The translations under genes and the position numbers were made by a program. DNA of 64,000 bases, from the NCBI GenBank assembly GCA_040367435.1, contig BAABWY010000006.1:124001-188000 (forward strand), read 5' to 3'. The notes under the pieces were generated by a model. The model was not told where the DNA came from and searched no databases. It worked only from the letters and a program-made list of their open reading frames with translations. This stretch comes from Hyphomicrobiales bacterium 4NK60-0047b. Lineage in GTDB: Bacteria; Pseudomonadota; Alphaproteobacteria; Rhizobiales; HXMU1428-3. Positions 17,843 through 26,109 of this stretch are shown here, piece after piece. The stretch's first letter is position 1. The number at the start of each line of letters is the position of its first letter.

Positions 17843-20116
17843 CTAGGTAAGTTTAAAGGCTTCAACGTTGACTTTCTTATCTCTGGCATATCTCTCCAAT
17901 GGTTCACGTAAAGAGCCGCTTTTTGTTGCCAATGTTTCAATCATAAAAGTTTCGAGGCTTTGTAGATCAAGTGACAAGATCATCGATTTAACAGGACCAA
18001 TAGAGGCCGGCGACATGGATATGGAACGTAGTCCTAGACCCAAAAGTGCCATAGATTCTAATGGCTTACCTGCCATTTCGCCGCATAATGTTACAGGAAC
18101 ATTATGCGCATTCGATTTCGTTATAATTTTTTGTAAGACACGCAGGAATACACAATGAAGCATATCATAGCGAGCCGCTACATTCTGGTTTGTTCGGTCA
18201 GAAGCAAATAAAAATTGCATTAAATCATTGCTGCCAATCGAGACGAAATCAACAAGTGGTAAAACCTCATCAAGTTGATAAACAATGGCTGGCACTTCAA
18301 TCATGAGACCAATTTCAAGGCTTTCAGGTCCTTCATGACCATGTTTTTCTAAGAAGTCTTCCTCAAGTTTTATGAGCCTTTTGGCCTTTGTGAGCTCAGA
18401 AAGGTCTGTCACCATCGGGAGCATCAAGCGCAAAATTTTTCCAGCTGACGCTTGCAATAAAGCACGAACCTGCGTGCGAAAGAGGCCCGGACGGTCTAAT
18501 GTCATGCGAATAGCTCGCCAACCTAGCGCTGGGTTTTGTTCACCAGACATCCGCATATAAGGCAAGATTTTATCGCCGCCAACGTCCAGGGTACGGAACA
18601 CAACAGGGCGGTGGCCAGCTGCATCTAACACAGCTTTATAGATTTCTCGTTGCTCTGACATACGAGGAAATTTTGCCGCAATCATAAATTGTAATTCGGT
18701 GCGATAAAGTCCAATTCCATCAGCCCCAGATTGTGCAAGATGTGGTAAATCAACCAAAAGGCCCGCATTAATTTTTAGTGAAATATCTTGCCCATCAAGT
18801 GTGACTGCATCTTTATTCCTAAGTTCAGAATATTGTTTTTGTTTTGCCGCATGGAAACGAACCTTGTCCGAATAGGCGTCGATGACATCTTGCGTGGGGC
18901 GAACAAAAACATCACCAGTAATGGCATCGATAACAATATCATCACCAGTATCAACTCGGTTCACAATATTAGCTGCTTCACCGATCGCAGCGATGCCTAG
19001 TGCCCGCGCAACAATAGCAACGTGACTGCTTGCGCCAGATTCTTCCAAGACAAGACCGCGCAATTTTTTCGGGTCATAATCCAAAAGCTCAGCTGCCCCC
19101 ATAGTCCGGGCAACCAAAATGGCATCGTCAGGTAAATTAGATGTTGCAGCTGTCTCAGTATCCCCCACAAGAATGCGCAACAGGCGATTGCCAAGGTCTT
19201 CAAGATCCTTCATGCGTTCTGCCCAGAAGCGATCTTTTTGGGGAAGCATTCGGGCTCTCATGTCATTCTGTACACGCTCAACAGCCGCCTCAGCCGTAAG
19301 GCCGGACGCAATGGCCTGCTTAAGCCTGTTGACCCATCCCTGATCATGAGCAAATAGCCGATAAGCCTCGAGCACTTCTTTATGCTCACCAACTCGTTGC
19401 AATTCGGCTTTTGAAAGCATTTTGTCAATGGACGTACGTAGTGTCTCTAACCCCTGATCAAGCCTAATATTTTCGTGATGAAGATCTTCTGAAAGAAACT
19501 CATGAATAGTTACGCGGGGTTCATGCAAAACCACATGACCAAGAGCAATTCCATCAGAAATATTCACGCCAGAAAAATGCCGGCTAGATGTTCGGTCAGC
19601 CATAGACGCAACATCATCATCCAGCTCGCCAGAAGTTATGAGCTCAGCCACCAACATAGAGGTCGTCTCAAGCGCTTCTATTTCTTCTTCAGAATAAACT
19701 TTGCGCGCCTGGTTTTGCACAGTGATAACACCAAGCGTGCGCCCGCCTCGCAAAATAGGCGTGCCAAGAAATGAGTGATAAACTTCCTCACCAGTTTCTG
19801 GTCTATAAGAAAAAGCCGGGTGATCTTGAGCTTCATGAATATTGACGATCTCAGCTCTGTCTGCAATGAGGCCAACAAGGCCTTCCCCTTTAGCAAGGTG
19901 CGTGTTATGAACCGCTTCTTTATTCAGGCCTTCTGTTGCGAAAAGTTCCAAAGAACCATCCGGGCGGCGCAAATAAAGCGAGCAAACTTCAGCAACCATA
20001 ATGCGGGCAATTTGCGTAACAATAGCATCGAGCCGCGCTTGCGGTTCGCCTGGCCGTGCCATTATTTCTCGCAACCGACGCATTAATATGCGCGGTGCTG
20101 CATTAGCTGGTGCCAT
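17843..20116 (-). CDS. ptsP: Phosphoenolpyruvate-protein phosphotransferase PtsP (EI-Ntr)
   Basis: 757 residues. First enzyme of the nitrogen PTS; it takes phosphate from PEP and passes it through NPr to PtsN (EIIA-Ntr). A GAF domain at about 20-160 (LYLRRPDGSLELFATEG) is followed by the EI helical domain. The phosphohistidine swivel has the active-site His in ESGASSHVAIVARALGIAA. The PEP-binding TIM barrel contains GIGLYRTELQFM and TLCGEMAGKP. The GAF domain separates it from the sugar EI. Its phosphorylation target ptsN is also in the window, at 24.5 kb. lysC lies 68 bp upstream on the same strand. Confidence 0.96.
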   Translation of the reverse strand: MAPANAAPRILMRRLREIMARPGEPQARLDAIVTQIARIMVAEVCSLYLRRPDGSLELFATEGLNKEAVHNTHLAKGEGLVGLIADRAEIVNIHEAQDHPAFSYRPETGEEVYHSFLGTPILRGGRTLGVITVQNQARKVYSEEEIEALETTSMLVAELITSGELDDDVASMADRTSSRHFSGVNISDGIALGHVVLHEPRVTIHEFLSEDLHHENIRLDQGLETLRTSIDKMLSKAELQRVGEHKEVLEAYRLFAHDQGWVNRLKQAIASGLTAEAAVERVQNDMRARMLPQKDRFWAERMKDLEDLGNRLLRILVGDTETAATSNLPDDAILVARTMGAAELLDYDPKKLRGLVLEESGASSHVAIVARALGIAAIGEAANIVNRVDTGDDIVIDAITGDVFVRPTQDVIDAYSDKVRFHAAKQKQYSELRNKDAVTLDGQDISLKINAGLLVDLPHLAQSGADGIGLYRTELQFMIAAKFPRMSEQREIYKAVLDAAGHRPVVFRTLDVGGDKILPYMRMSGEQNPALGWRAIRMTLDRPGLFRTQVRALLQASAGKILRLMLPMVTDLSELTKAKRLIKLEEDFLEKHGHEGPESLEIGLMIEVPAIVYQLDEVLPLVDFVSIGSNDLMQFLFASDRTNQNVAARYDMLHCVFLRVLQKIITKSNAHNVPVTLCGEMAGKPLESMALLGLGLRSISMSPASIGPVKSMILSLDLQSLETFMIETLATKSGSLREPLERYARDKKVNVEAFKLT

Positions 20117-20184
20117 TATGTTTGCCCCAAATGATTATCCCCAATATTGCTCTTTAATGAGTAAAAAGAGCAATACCACACTAT

Positions 20185-21450
20185 TTATTCAGTTTCTTGA
20201 TCTAAGCCAAACAAACTATGCAAAGTTCTAACGGCAAGCTCCTGATAAGCTGCGTCAATCAAGATACTTATTTTAATCTCAGACGTTGTGATGGCTTGTA
20301 TATTAATACCTTTGTCAGCTAGTTCTTTAAACATACTAGCCGCAACACCAGCGTGACTGCGCATACCAACACCAATGACAGAAACTTTTACAATATCTGT
20401 TGCGCCCTTAAGTTCTTCATAGCGCAACTCATCTTTACGTGCTTCTAACACAGATATAGCACGAGCCAAGTCATCTTCAGGCACTGTAAAGGTCATGTCT
20501 GTTGTAGCGCCATCAGCCGAGACGTTTTGCACAATCATATCAACATTGATATTAGCTTCGGCAAGCGGGCCAAAAACTTTAGCCGCAACGCCAGGTTCAT
20601 CAGCAACATTTATTAAAGTTACTTTTGCTTCATCCTTGGCATAGGCTATGCCACTTACAACTTGCTGTTCCACAATCTCATCCTCACTACATACAAGCGT
20701 TCCAATCGTACTATTTCCATCTAAGCTGACAGCCGGAACAGAAACCGGGTCATCAAAACTAGAGCGAACAGCAAGACGAACATTTTTCGTCATAGCCAAT
20801 TCAACAGAGCGGGTCTGTAAAACTTTGGCACCTAAGCTGGCCATCTCAAGCATTTCCTCATAGGAAACTTTTTCAAGCCGTTGAGCCTTGGATACGATTC
20901 TCGGATCGGTTGTATAAACCCCGTCTACATCCGTGTATATATCACAAAGGTCAGCGTCAAGTGCTGCGGCAATTGCTACCGCACTTGTATCAGAACCACC
21001 CCGTCCTAAAGTAGCAATGCGTCCATCAGGTGATATCCCCTGAAAGCCTGCAATAACCGCAACAGTACCGCTTTCAACTGAACTTTTAAGGCTCTCGCCC
21101 TTAATATCAGTAATCCGGGCTTTACTATGCGCATCATCAGTTTCAAGCGGAATTTGCCAGCCATGCCAAGAACGAGCATCAACCCCTTCATTCTGCAAAC
21201 ATAGTGCCAATAAACCTGATGTAACTTGTTCACCAGAAGAAACTACAGCATCATATTCTTTAGGATCAGGTGTCTCAGTCGCATCATTGACCCAGTTAAT
21301 CAGCTCGTTAGTGCGCCCAGACATGGCAGAAACAACAACAGCCACCTTATTTCCAGCTGTAACCTCGCGCTTGACATGCTGCGCTACATTGCGAATACGA
21401 TCCATATCGGCAACAGAAGTGCCACCAAATTTCATTACTATAAGAGCCAT
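20185..21450 (-). CDS. lysC: Aspartate kinase
   Basis: 421 residues. Makes aspartyl phosphate, the first step to Lys, Met and Thr. The kinase domain begins ALIVMKFGGTSVADMDRI and contains the TLGRGGSDTSAVAIAAAL active-site segment. Two C-terminal ACT domains follow (GVAAKVFGPLAEANINVDMI and GVAASMFKELADKGINIQAI), which would bind feedback inhibitors. I place the start at the ATG at 21450; three more codons upstream are open from a TTG, without family support. The lysC-ptsP order is common in this bacterial order. Confidence 0.97.
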   Translation of the reverse strand: MALIVMKFGGTSVADMDRIRNVAQHVKREVTAGNKVAVVVSAMSGRTNELINWVNDATETPDPKEYDAVVSSGEQVTSGLLALCLQNEGVDARSWHGWQIPLETDDAHSKARITDIKGESLKSSVESGTVAVIAGFQGISPDGRIATLGRGGSDTSAVAIAAALDADLCDIYTDVDGVYTTDPRIVSKAQRLEKVSYEEMLEMASLGAKVLQTRSVELAMTKNVRLAVRSSFDDPVSVPAVSLDGNSTIGTLVCSEDEIVEQQVVSGIAYAKDEAKVTLINVADEPGVAAKVFGPLAEANINVDMIVQNVSADGATTDMTFTVPEDDLARAISVLEARKDELRYEELKGATDIVKVSVIGVGMRSHAGVAASMFKELADKGINIQAITTSEIKISILIDAAYQELAVRTLHSLFGLDQETE

Positions 21451-21459
21451 TTCAGCCAA

Positions 21460-21771
21460 AAGTCCAAATGTTCAATGATTGGGGAGTTTCATCACTGTTT
21501 TCACACAAAAGCATTTTCTTTACTAAGTTATTGTCATTACTTAGCAAATAAAAGTGCTGAGTTTGGGAAATAGAGTGAAAAAGAAAGAGCCTACCCAAAA
21601 TGTTATTATTCTAAAAGGGTAAGACCCTTTTGACTGACATATACATACGCTGAACTGAAACATCGATCAACCTTGTCGAAAAAAATCATAAAATTTCTTG
21701 CGTTAAGTCATTAATAAGGGTCGCAAAATGAACTTGTTGACAAATCCTAAAAATGTCCACTTAATTAAATT
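21460..21771. other. Divergent promoter region between lysC and ubiG
   Basis: 312 bp. It has an 8-bp hairpin AAAAGGGT-aag-ACCCTTTT (21613-21631) that could lie in the lysC leader. No amino-acid-rich leader peptide was noticed. No gene is seen. Confidence 0.4.
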
Positions 21772-22533
21772 ATGAGCCAAGAAAATTATCAAAAATCCGC
21801 GACCTTAGATCCAGAAGAAATTGCTCGTTTTGGAGCTATGGCAGACGAATGGTGGGATCCAACAGGAAAGTTCCGCCCTTTACATAAAATTAGCCCCGCA
21901 AGGTTGGCTTTTTTTAGAGAGCAAATATGTAAGCATTTTGGCCGAGAATTTGGCGCAGACGATGCACTAAAGGGCTTGAGCTTAATTGATGTTGGGTGCG
22001 GTGGTGGCCTCGTCGCTGAACCAATGGCCAAACAAGGGGCAAAAGTCACGGCAATTGACCCGTCTGAAAATAACATTAAAGCCGCGAAAATTCACGCTGA
22101 GCAACAAGATGTAGATATTGATTATCGAGCCTGCAAAGCTGAGGATCTTGTCGCGGGGAATGAGACATTCGACATTGTATTCGTTCTTGAGGTGGTCGAG
22201 CATGTCCCAAGTGTGCCAGAATTTACAACAATGGTGTCTAAATTAGTGGCACCAGGCGGCCTCATGGTCCTCTCAACGATCAACAGGACAGCCAAAGCAT
22301 TTGCCTTAGCTATTGTTGGAGCCGAATATGTATTGCAATGGTTGCCCAAAGGCACACACCAATGGAATCGCTTCGTCACACCAGATGAACTCTCTGACAT
22401 TGTTGAAAATGCTGGCCTGGTACCGCGAGAACGTAATGGCTTGGTTTTCTCACCATTTAAAGAAAGTTGGAAAATCTCTAGTGATTGTGATGTGAATTAT
22501 TTTTTGACTGCTAGCAGAGACAACAAATCATAA
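21772..22533 (+). CDS. ubiG: Ubiquinone biosynthesis O-methyltransferase UbiG (copy 1)
   Basis: 253 residues. SAM-dependent methyltransferase for both O-methylation steps of ubiquinone synthesis. Family signs are MADEWWDPTGKFRPLHKISPAR at the N-terminus, the SAM loop LIDVGCGGGLVAEPMAKQG, FVLEVVEHVPS, and STINRTAKAFALAIVGAEYVLQWLP with KGTHQWNRFV. Length is typical. A second ubiG-like gene is at 36873-37640. This copy is in the location usual for the order (divergent from lysC), so it is probably the housekeeping one. Confidence 0.95.
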   Translation: MSQENYQKSATLDPEEIARFGAMADEWWDPTGKFRPLHKISPARLAFFREQICKHFGREFGADDALKGLSLIDVGCGGGLVAEPMAKQGAKVTAIDPSENNIKAAKIHAEQQDVDIDYRACKAEDLVAGNETFDIVFVLEVVEHVPSVPEFTTMVSKLVAPGGLMVLSTINRTAKAFALAIVGAEYVLQWLPKGTHQWNRFVTPDELSDIVENAGLVPRERNGLVFSPFKESWKISSDCDVNYFLTASRDNKS

Positions 22534-22624
22534 GTTATAACAAAATAACGGGTTTCTAGAATTCATAAAAATGCTTCGAAGCTTCTTCTCGAAGTAAGGA
22601 GTGATGCTACTCGGTTGTGAAGTG

Positions 22625-22722
22625 GTAAGCTGTAGCACGTCAAATCATGTGCTGTTGCTGGTGGGTAAGCTGTAGCACGTCAAATCATGTGCGGTTGCTG
22701 GTGGGCAAGCTGAAGCACTTCA
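22625..22722 (+). repeat. Tandem 40-bp repeat carrying the stem-loop module
   Basis: Two units of 40 bp (22625-22664 and 22665-22704) differ at one base, followed by a partial third. Each contains GTAGCAC, ATCATGTGC and GTTGCTGGTGGG, pieces of the window's stem-loop module. About 25 bp further on is ACCGTGAGAAA, the tail of the larger structured element. Confidence 0.6.
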
Positions 22723-22754
22723 AAAAAGAATAACCGTGAGAAAAAATACCACCC

Positions 22755-23018
22755 CTAGTCGACAATCTGAACACCAAGCATTGTGCGTTTGCGCCAAACG
22801 ACAGTGACATTATAACAAACATCATTTTTTTCATCGATAAGTTGAAATTCATCTGGAATGCCATTGCTGTTTCCAATCTTCAACCCAAATCCATTGTCAT
22901 GGCGGTTTTTAATCTGGCAACTAAACGTAGAATTTTTATCAATCAAAATAGTAGCGCCCTGTAAAGTTCGGCTTCTTTGGTTGCTGCGGTTTTCTGCTAA
23001 TGTTTCAAGGTCAGACAT
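22755..23018 (-). CDS. Small PilZ-like domain protein
   Basis: 87 residues from the ATG at 23018, preceded by GGGAAG. The order RSNQRSR...CQIKNRHDNGFGLKIGN...VTVVWRKRTMLGVQIVD fits a minimal PilZ domain (RxxxR, then a D/NxSxxG-like turn, then the W-R-x-x-x-x-G-V end). The second motif is degenerate (Asn and Gly in place of Ser), so c-di-GMP binding is uncertain. An upstream in-frame start would add a hydrophobic stretch that does not fit a cytoplasmic PilZ protein. Confidence 0.65.
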   Translation of the reverse strand: MSDLETLAENRSNQRSRTLQGATILIDKNSTFSCQIKNRHDNGFGLKIGNSNGIPDEFQLIDEKNDVCYNVTVVWRKRTMLGVQIVD

Positions 23019-23137
23019 TCTGTGCTTCCCGACTGTTAGTAAATTTATGGATGAGTAGAAGAGTAACAAAAAACAATTGCTGCCCAGTTTCAAAAAACAT
23101 TAAAATTTTAAATAATACGCAATATTTGGGTTTTCTA

Positions 23138-23169
23138 GTGCGGTTGCTAGTGGGAAGCTGAAGGGGCGC
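23138..23169 (+). repeat. Stem-loop module, degenerate copy
   Basis: GTGC-gGTTGC-tagtggg-aagctgaagggGCGC. It keeps the conserved loop and flanks, but one arm of the inner stem has decayed. Confidence 0.4.
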
Positions 23170-23362
23170 TTAAAAGAGAATATAAAAAACTATTGAATAT
23201 TAAATTGAATCCACCATATGAATGAAGAGAACAGGCCTTTAAACAATACTCATTTTTATCCCATTTCCGGCTTATTAAAGCCCGAATATAAAACTAAACT
23301 AAGATTAATTAACGAATTATAGGGTCGTCTTAGATAAAATATAAAAGAAAAGAAACAACACG

Positions 23363-23791
23363 ATGCCCAGCATGATTAGAATAGATAATGCCCATGTGCT
23401 GGGTTTTGAAGAATTTGAGCAAACTTTAGAGCATATAGCGAACCTTCAAGCGGAAAGCGGATATCCCCCGTTCAACATTGAAAGAGAGCTAAATAAGACG
23501 AATGAAGAGACAATTTTAAACATCACCCTTGCAGTTGCAGGATTTACGGAAGATCTACTTGAAGTAACTGTAGAAGGGCGAAATTTAATTATTGCTGGAA
23601 AAAAAGCAACCGAAGAAAAAGCTGAATTTTTGCACCAAGGCATTGCAACCCGGCAATTTAAAAAGAAATTTTTTCTTGCCGAAACGATAGAAGTTACATC
23701 CGCCATACTTAAAGACGGATTGTTAATTATAAAACTGCGAAAACCGGAACCTGTTAAAGTTTTACGTCAAATACCAATCACAGCAGGTTAA
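23363..23791 (+). CDS. Small heat shock protein, Hsp20 family
   Basis: 142 residues. ATP-independent holdase of the IbpA type, in the cytoplasm. The alpha-crystallin domain runs from about 33 to 128 (PPFNIERE, LAVAGFTEDLLEVTVEGRNLIIAG, LHQGIATRQFKKKFFLAETI, LKDGLLIIKL). The C-terminal I-x-I anchor is present (QIPIT). It is followed 62 bp later by the DUF1150 gene, a very common pair in alphaproteobacteria. I saw no clear heat-shock promoter or ROSE-type thermometer in the 270 bp upstream. Confidence 0.93.
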   Translation: MPSMIRIDNAHVLGFEEFEQTLEHIANLQAESGYPPFNIERELNKTNEETILNITLAVAGFTEDLLEVTVEGRNLIIAGKKATEEKAEFLHQGIATRQFKKKFFLAETIEVTSAILKDGLLIIKLRKPEPVKVLRQIPITAG

Positions 23792-23853
23792 AATGGGGCT
23801 AGATTTAGCCTCAACGAGCAAAACAACTTAGCGTACATGGAAAGGGTAAAGTC

Positions 23854-24132
23854 ATGTTAGAATTCAACAACCCGAAATTAGAAAATTCTCATGTAAAAAC
23901 CATGACAGAAGAAGACTTCGCTGATTTAGGAATGGATAATGTTGTTTATGTTCAGGAGGTCAGCTTGGACGAAGCTCAGTTTTTGTTCCCAGAAATTGAA
24001 GAATTCCCACAAATTTCACAGCTTTATGCTGTGCATGCAGCAAATGGAACCCCGGTTTTACTTGCCGAAGACCTATTCTCAGCAAAAGAAGCCGCCGAAA
24101 ATAACAAACTCGTTGTCCATACGGTGAATTAG
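23854..24132 (+). CDS. DUF1150 family protein
   Basis: 92 residues, with TEEDFADLGMDNVVYVQEV and VHAANGTPVLLAEDLFSAKEAA, matching DUF1150. The family is of unknown function and is nearly always found next to the Hsp20 gene, as here, so a link to protein quality control is likely but unproven. AAAGGG lies upstream of the ATG. Downstream come stem-loop modules, the large structured element and a strong terminator. Confidence 0.9.
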   Translation: MLEFNNPKLENSHVKTMTEEDFADLGMDNVVYVQEVSLDEAQFLFPEIEEFPQISQLYAVHAANGTPVLLAEDLFSAKEAAENNKLVVHTVN

Positions 24133-24239
24133 TGCGGATGCTATGTGGGCATCTAAAGCACAACTAAGAAAGCGGATGCTATGTGGGCATCTGAAGCACA
24201 ACTAAGAAAGCACAGTCTCTGTTGGGCAACCTGAAACAC
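24132..24239 (+). repeat. Three successive stem-loop modules
   Basis: Copies at about 24132-24161 (GTGC-gGATGC-tatgtg-GGCATC-taaaGCAC), 24171-24199 and a worn one at 24211-24239 (GTTGGGCAACC core). They begin inside the DUF1150 stop region and lead into the larger element at 24262. Confidence 0.6.
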
Positions 24240-24261
24240 AAATAAAAAACAATCTATACGA

Positions 24262-24366
24262 AGAAGGGAGTGCTCTCCTTCAGAGCACGTACATGACGCC
24301 ATGGGCGTCCGGCGCAAGCGCCGCCTCTCGGAGGCCCACCGCTTTAGCGGTGGAATAGCCGTGAGA
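24262..24366 (+). repeat. Large structured intergenic element, copy C1
   Basis: Order: GAAGGGA lead; hairpin 1 GTGCTCT-ccttc-AGAGCAC (24270-24288); ACATG; hairpin GACGCC-atg-GGCGTC; hairpin 2 GGCG-caag-CGCC (24311-24322); CTCGGAGG; hairpin 3 CCACCGC-ttta-GCGGTGG (24336-24353); tail AATAGCCGTGAGA. The order is the same as in C2-C4, but all stems have different sequences that still pair. Confidence 0.7.
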
Positions 24367-24369
24367 TAA

Positions 24370-24408
24370 AAAAAAGAGCACTGAAATTTTATTTCAGTGC
24401 TCTTTTTT
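24370..24408. terminator. Strong bidirectional terminator between DUF1150 and ptsN
   Basis: Perfect 18-bp arms (24370-24387 and 24391-24408) with a 3-base loop, A-rich on one side and T-rich on the other, so it works as a Rho-independent terminator in both directions. It sits between the convergent Hsp20-DUF1150 unit and ptsN. Confidence 0.92.
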
Positions 24409-24465
24409 ATTTTATCTAAAATCTGTCAAAAGCCACTCTTCGGGTATTAGAGGCAGATAAAAAGA

Positions 24466-24930
24466 TTAAGCAGCATGAGATGCTGACGCTTCAGTTAAAA
24501 CTGAATAAAGCGCTCCTTGCTCTCTAGAGCCACGTAATTTATCTAAAATTTGCGGATCACGGATCAGTCTGGAAATACGGGCAAGGGCCTTTAAATGGTC
24601 CGCACCGGCAGTTTCTGGGGCCAAGAGAAGAAAAACCAAGTCGACAGGCTCATCATCAAGCGAGTCGAAATTGACTTTTTCATCAAGCCGCGCAAAAACG
24701 CAAATAATGCGATCAATTGATGGCAACCTACCATGAGGAATAGCAACACCTTGCCCAATACCGGTAGAGCCAAGTCTCTCCCGTTGTAACAAGACATCAA
24801 AAATATCTCTCTCATCTAATTCGGTCTTTTCAGCAGCAACACGGGCTAGTTCTTGCAGCACGTGTTTCTTGCTTTTTGCCTTTAACGAAGGATAAACCTC
24901 CTCCGAAGACAACAAATCACCCAAATCCAT
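24466..24930 (-). CDS. ptsN: PTS IIA-like nitrogen regulatory protein PtsN
   Basis: 154 residues from the ATG at 24930 (MDLGDLLSSEEVYPSLKAKS), which has GAAGG 8 bases upstream; an open extension upstream has no family support. EIIA-Ntr is the end acceptor of the PtsP-NPr phosphate relay and regulates potassium uptake and other targets in its unphosphorylated state. The phosphorylated His is in GQGVAIPHGRLP. It is last in the rpoN-hpf-ptsN chain, the classical arrangement. Confidence 0.95.
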   Translation of the reverse strand: MDLGDLLSSEEVYPSLKAKSKKHVLQELARVAAEKTELDERDIFDVLLQRERLGSTGIGQGVAIPHGRLPSIDRIICVFARLDEKVNFDSLDDEPVDLVFLLLAPETAGADHLKALARISRLIRDPQILDKLRGSREQGALYSVLTEASASHAA

Positions 24931-25057
24931 TAAAACGCCTTCCAATAAACTGTCTAAAGCATCTAACGTTCTTCTATTTGCTTTAGTTCGCCCCACCCAT
25001 AAAGTGGCTAATTGACGACTTTATGTCATAAATAAAAACAAATTGTTTAAGTTCTCT

Positions 25058-25627
25058 CTATGACGGATCAATCCACCCAATATTTCCATCGTTCCGGCGG
25101 TATACAATATTGATGCGCCCATGGCTAGCATTTCTAAATACGAGTACAGAGCTTTCTGCAAGATCCATTTGCATAACAGCATCACTTACAGCAAATTCAT
25201 TAATATTTGTTTCATTCTCTGCAATAATAATTGGGGTTTCGTCCGGCACTTCTTCAGTATCTTCATTTGATTGAAGTACATAATCAAGAGCTGGCGTTGT
25301 AACCGGGGGGAGCGCACTCTCACTAGCTTTTTGATGATGGTTTTTAAGCCGCCTCTTATAGCGCCTGAGCCGCTTTTCAAGGCGCTCTAAGGCTGCATCA
25401 GCACTTGCATAAACATCATGGCTCTCTCCTTTTGATTGTAAATCCAGTCCAGAGCGCAAATGAAGGGAACAATCAGTGCGAAATTGTTTCCCGTCCTTTT
25501 CAATGCGAACATGACCTGAGGTCGCATTGCCAATAAATTTATCTAACGTTTGATCAATACGATCTTCTATATAAAATCGCAGGGCTTCACCAACATCCAA
25601 ATTTTTTCCAGTTACTTGTACGGACAT
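25058..25627 (-). CDS. hpf: Ribosome hibernation promoting factor, long form
   Basis: 189 residues. Binds the 30S subunit and forms inactive 100S ribosomes in stationary phase. The N-terminal S30AE domain spans about 1-105 (VTGKNLDVGEALRFYIEDRI, HVRIEKDGKQFRTDCSLHL). A linker follows, then the C-terminal dimerisation domain at about 130-187 (VMQMDLAESSVLVFRNASHG, IVYRRNDGNIGWIDP), so this is the long form. It lies 61 bp upstream of the open frame leading into ptsN. Its leader contains two perfect hairpins. Confidence 0.95.
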   Translation of the reverse strand: MSVQVTGKNLDVGEALRFYIEDRIDQTLDKFIGNATSGHVRIEKDGKQFRTDCSLHLRSGLDLQSKGESHDVYASADAALERLEKRLRRYKRRLKNHHQKASESALPPVTTPALDYVLQSNEDTEEVPDETPIIIAENETNINEFAVSDAVMQMDLAESSVLVFRNASHGRINIVYRRNDGNIGWIDPS

Positions 25628-26109
25628 ATATTATTACCCTTCTTTTGTTTCCACGTTCCTACAATCTAACTTAGTAAAAACCTAAGTTAGAAAAGTCTAA
25701 GTCGGTCAGAAAATGAATTCTGACAATGGAAAACGGGCCCGAACCGCGATTAAAAGGTCAACATTTCGAGCTTAAGGTGAAAAATCACTTTTTAGCATTT
25801 GCAAATATAAAATTGCCACAAGATCAGGTTTCTCCAGCCATATCCATGAAATAGAGTATAGCAGCAATTAGGCAAGAATGTTGGTAAACTTGGGGAATTT
25901 GGAGTGTTTTTTTGTCTAAAAAACGTGAAAATAGCCTGAAGGTTAAATAAGTTTTTCTATTCTTATCAATAAGTTGCAGTTGCATCTTGATAAGCCGGGT
26001 CCAGATCAATTGTAAAAAACAAACACATAAGTTGTTAGGCTTAGGTAAGTTTGCTCTATTGAGTTTAAGTATAAATTGAAGAAGGTCAATATAACCAGCT
26101 TGAAAATGT
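25628..26109. other. 482-bp gap between rpoN and hpf, with two perfect hairpins
   Basis: Upstream of hpf on the minus strand are TCTAACTTAG/CTAAGTTAGA (25665-25691, 10-bp arms) and GTCAGAA/TTCTGAC (25705-25724, 7-bp arms). They lie 38-97 bp before the hpf start and may be leader structures or operators. The rest is AT-rich without a credible gene. Confidence 0.5.
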
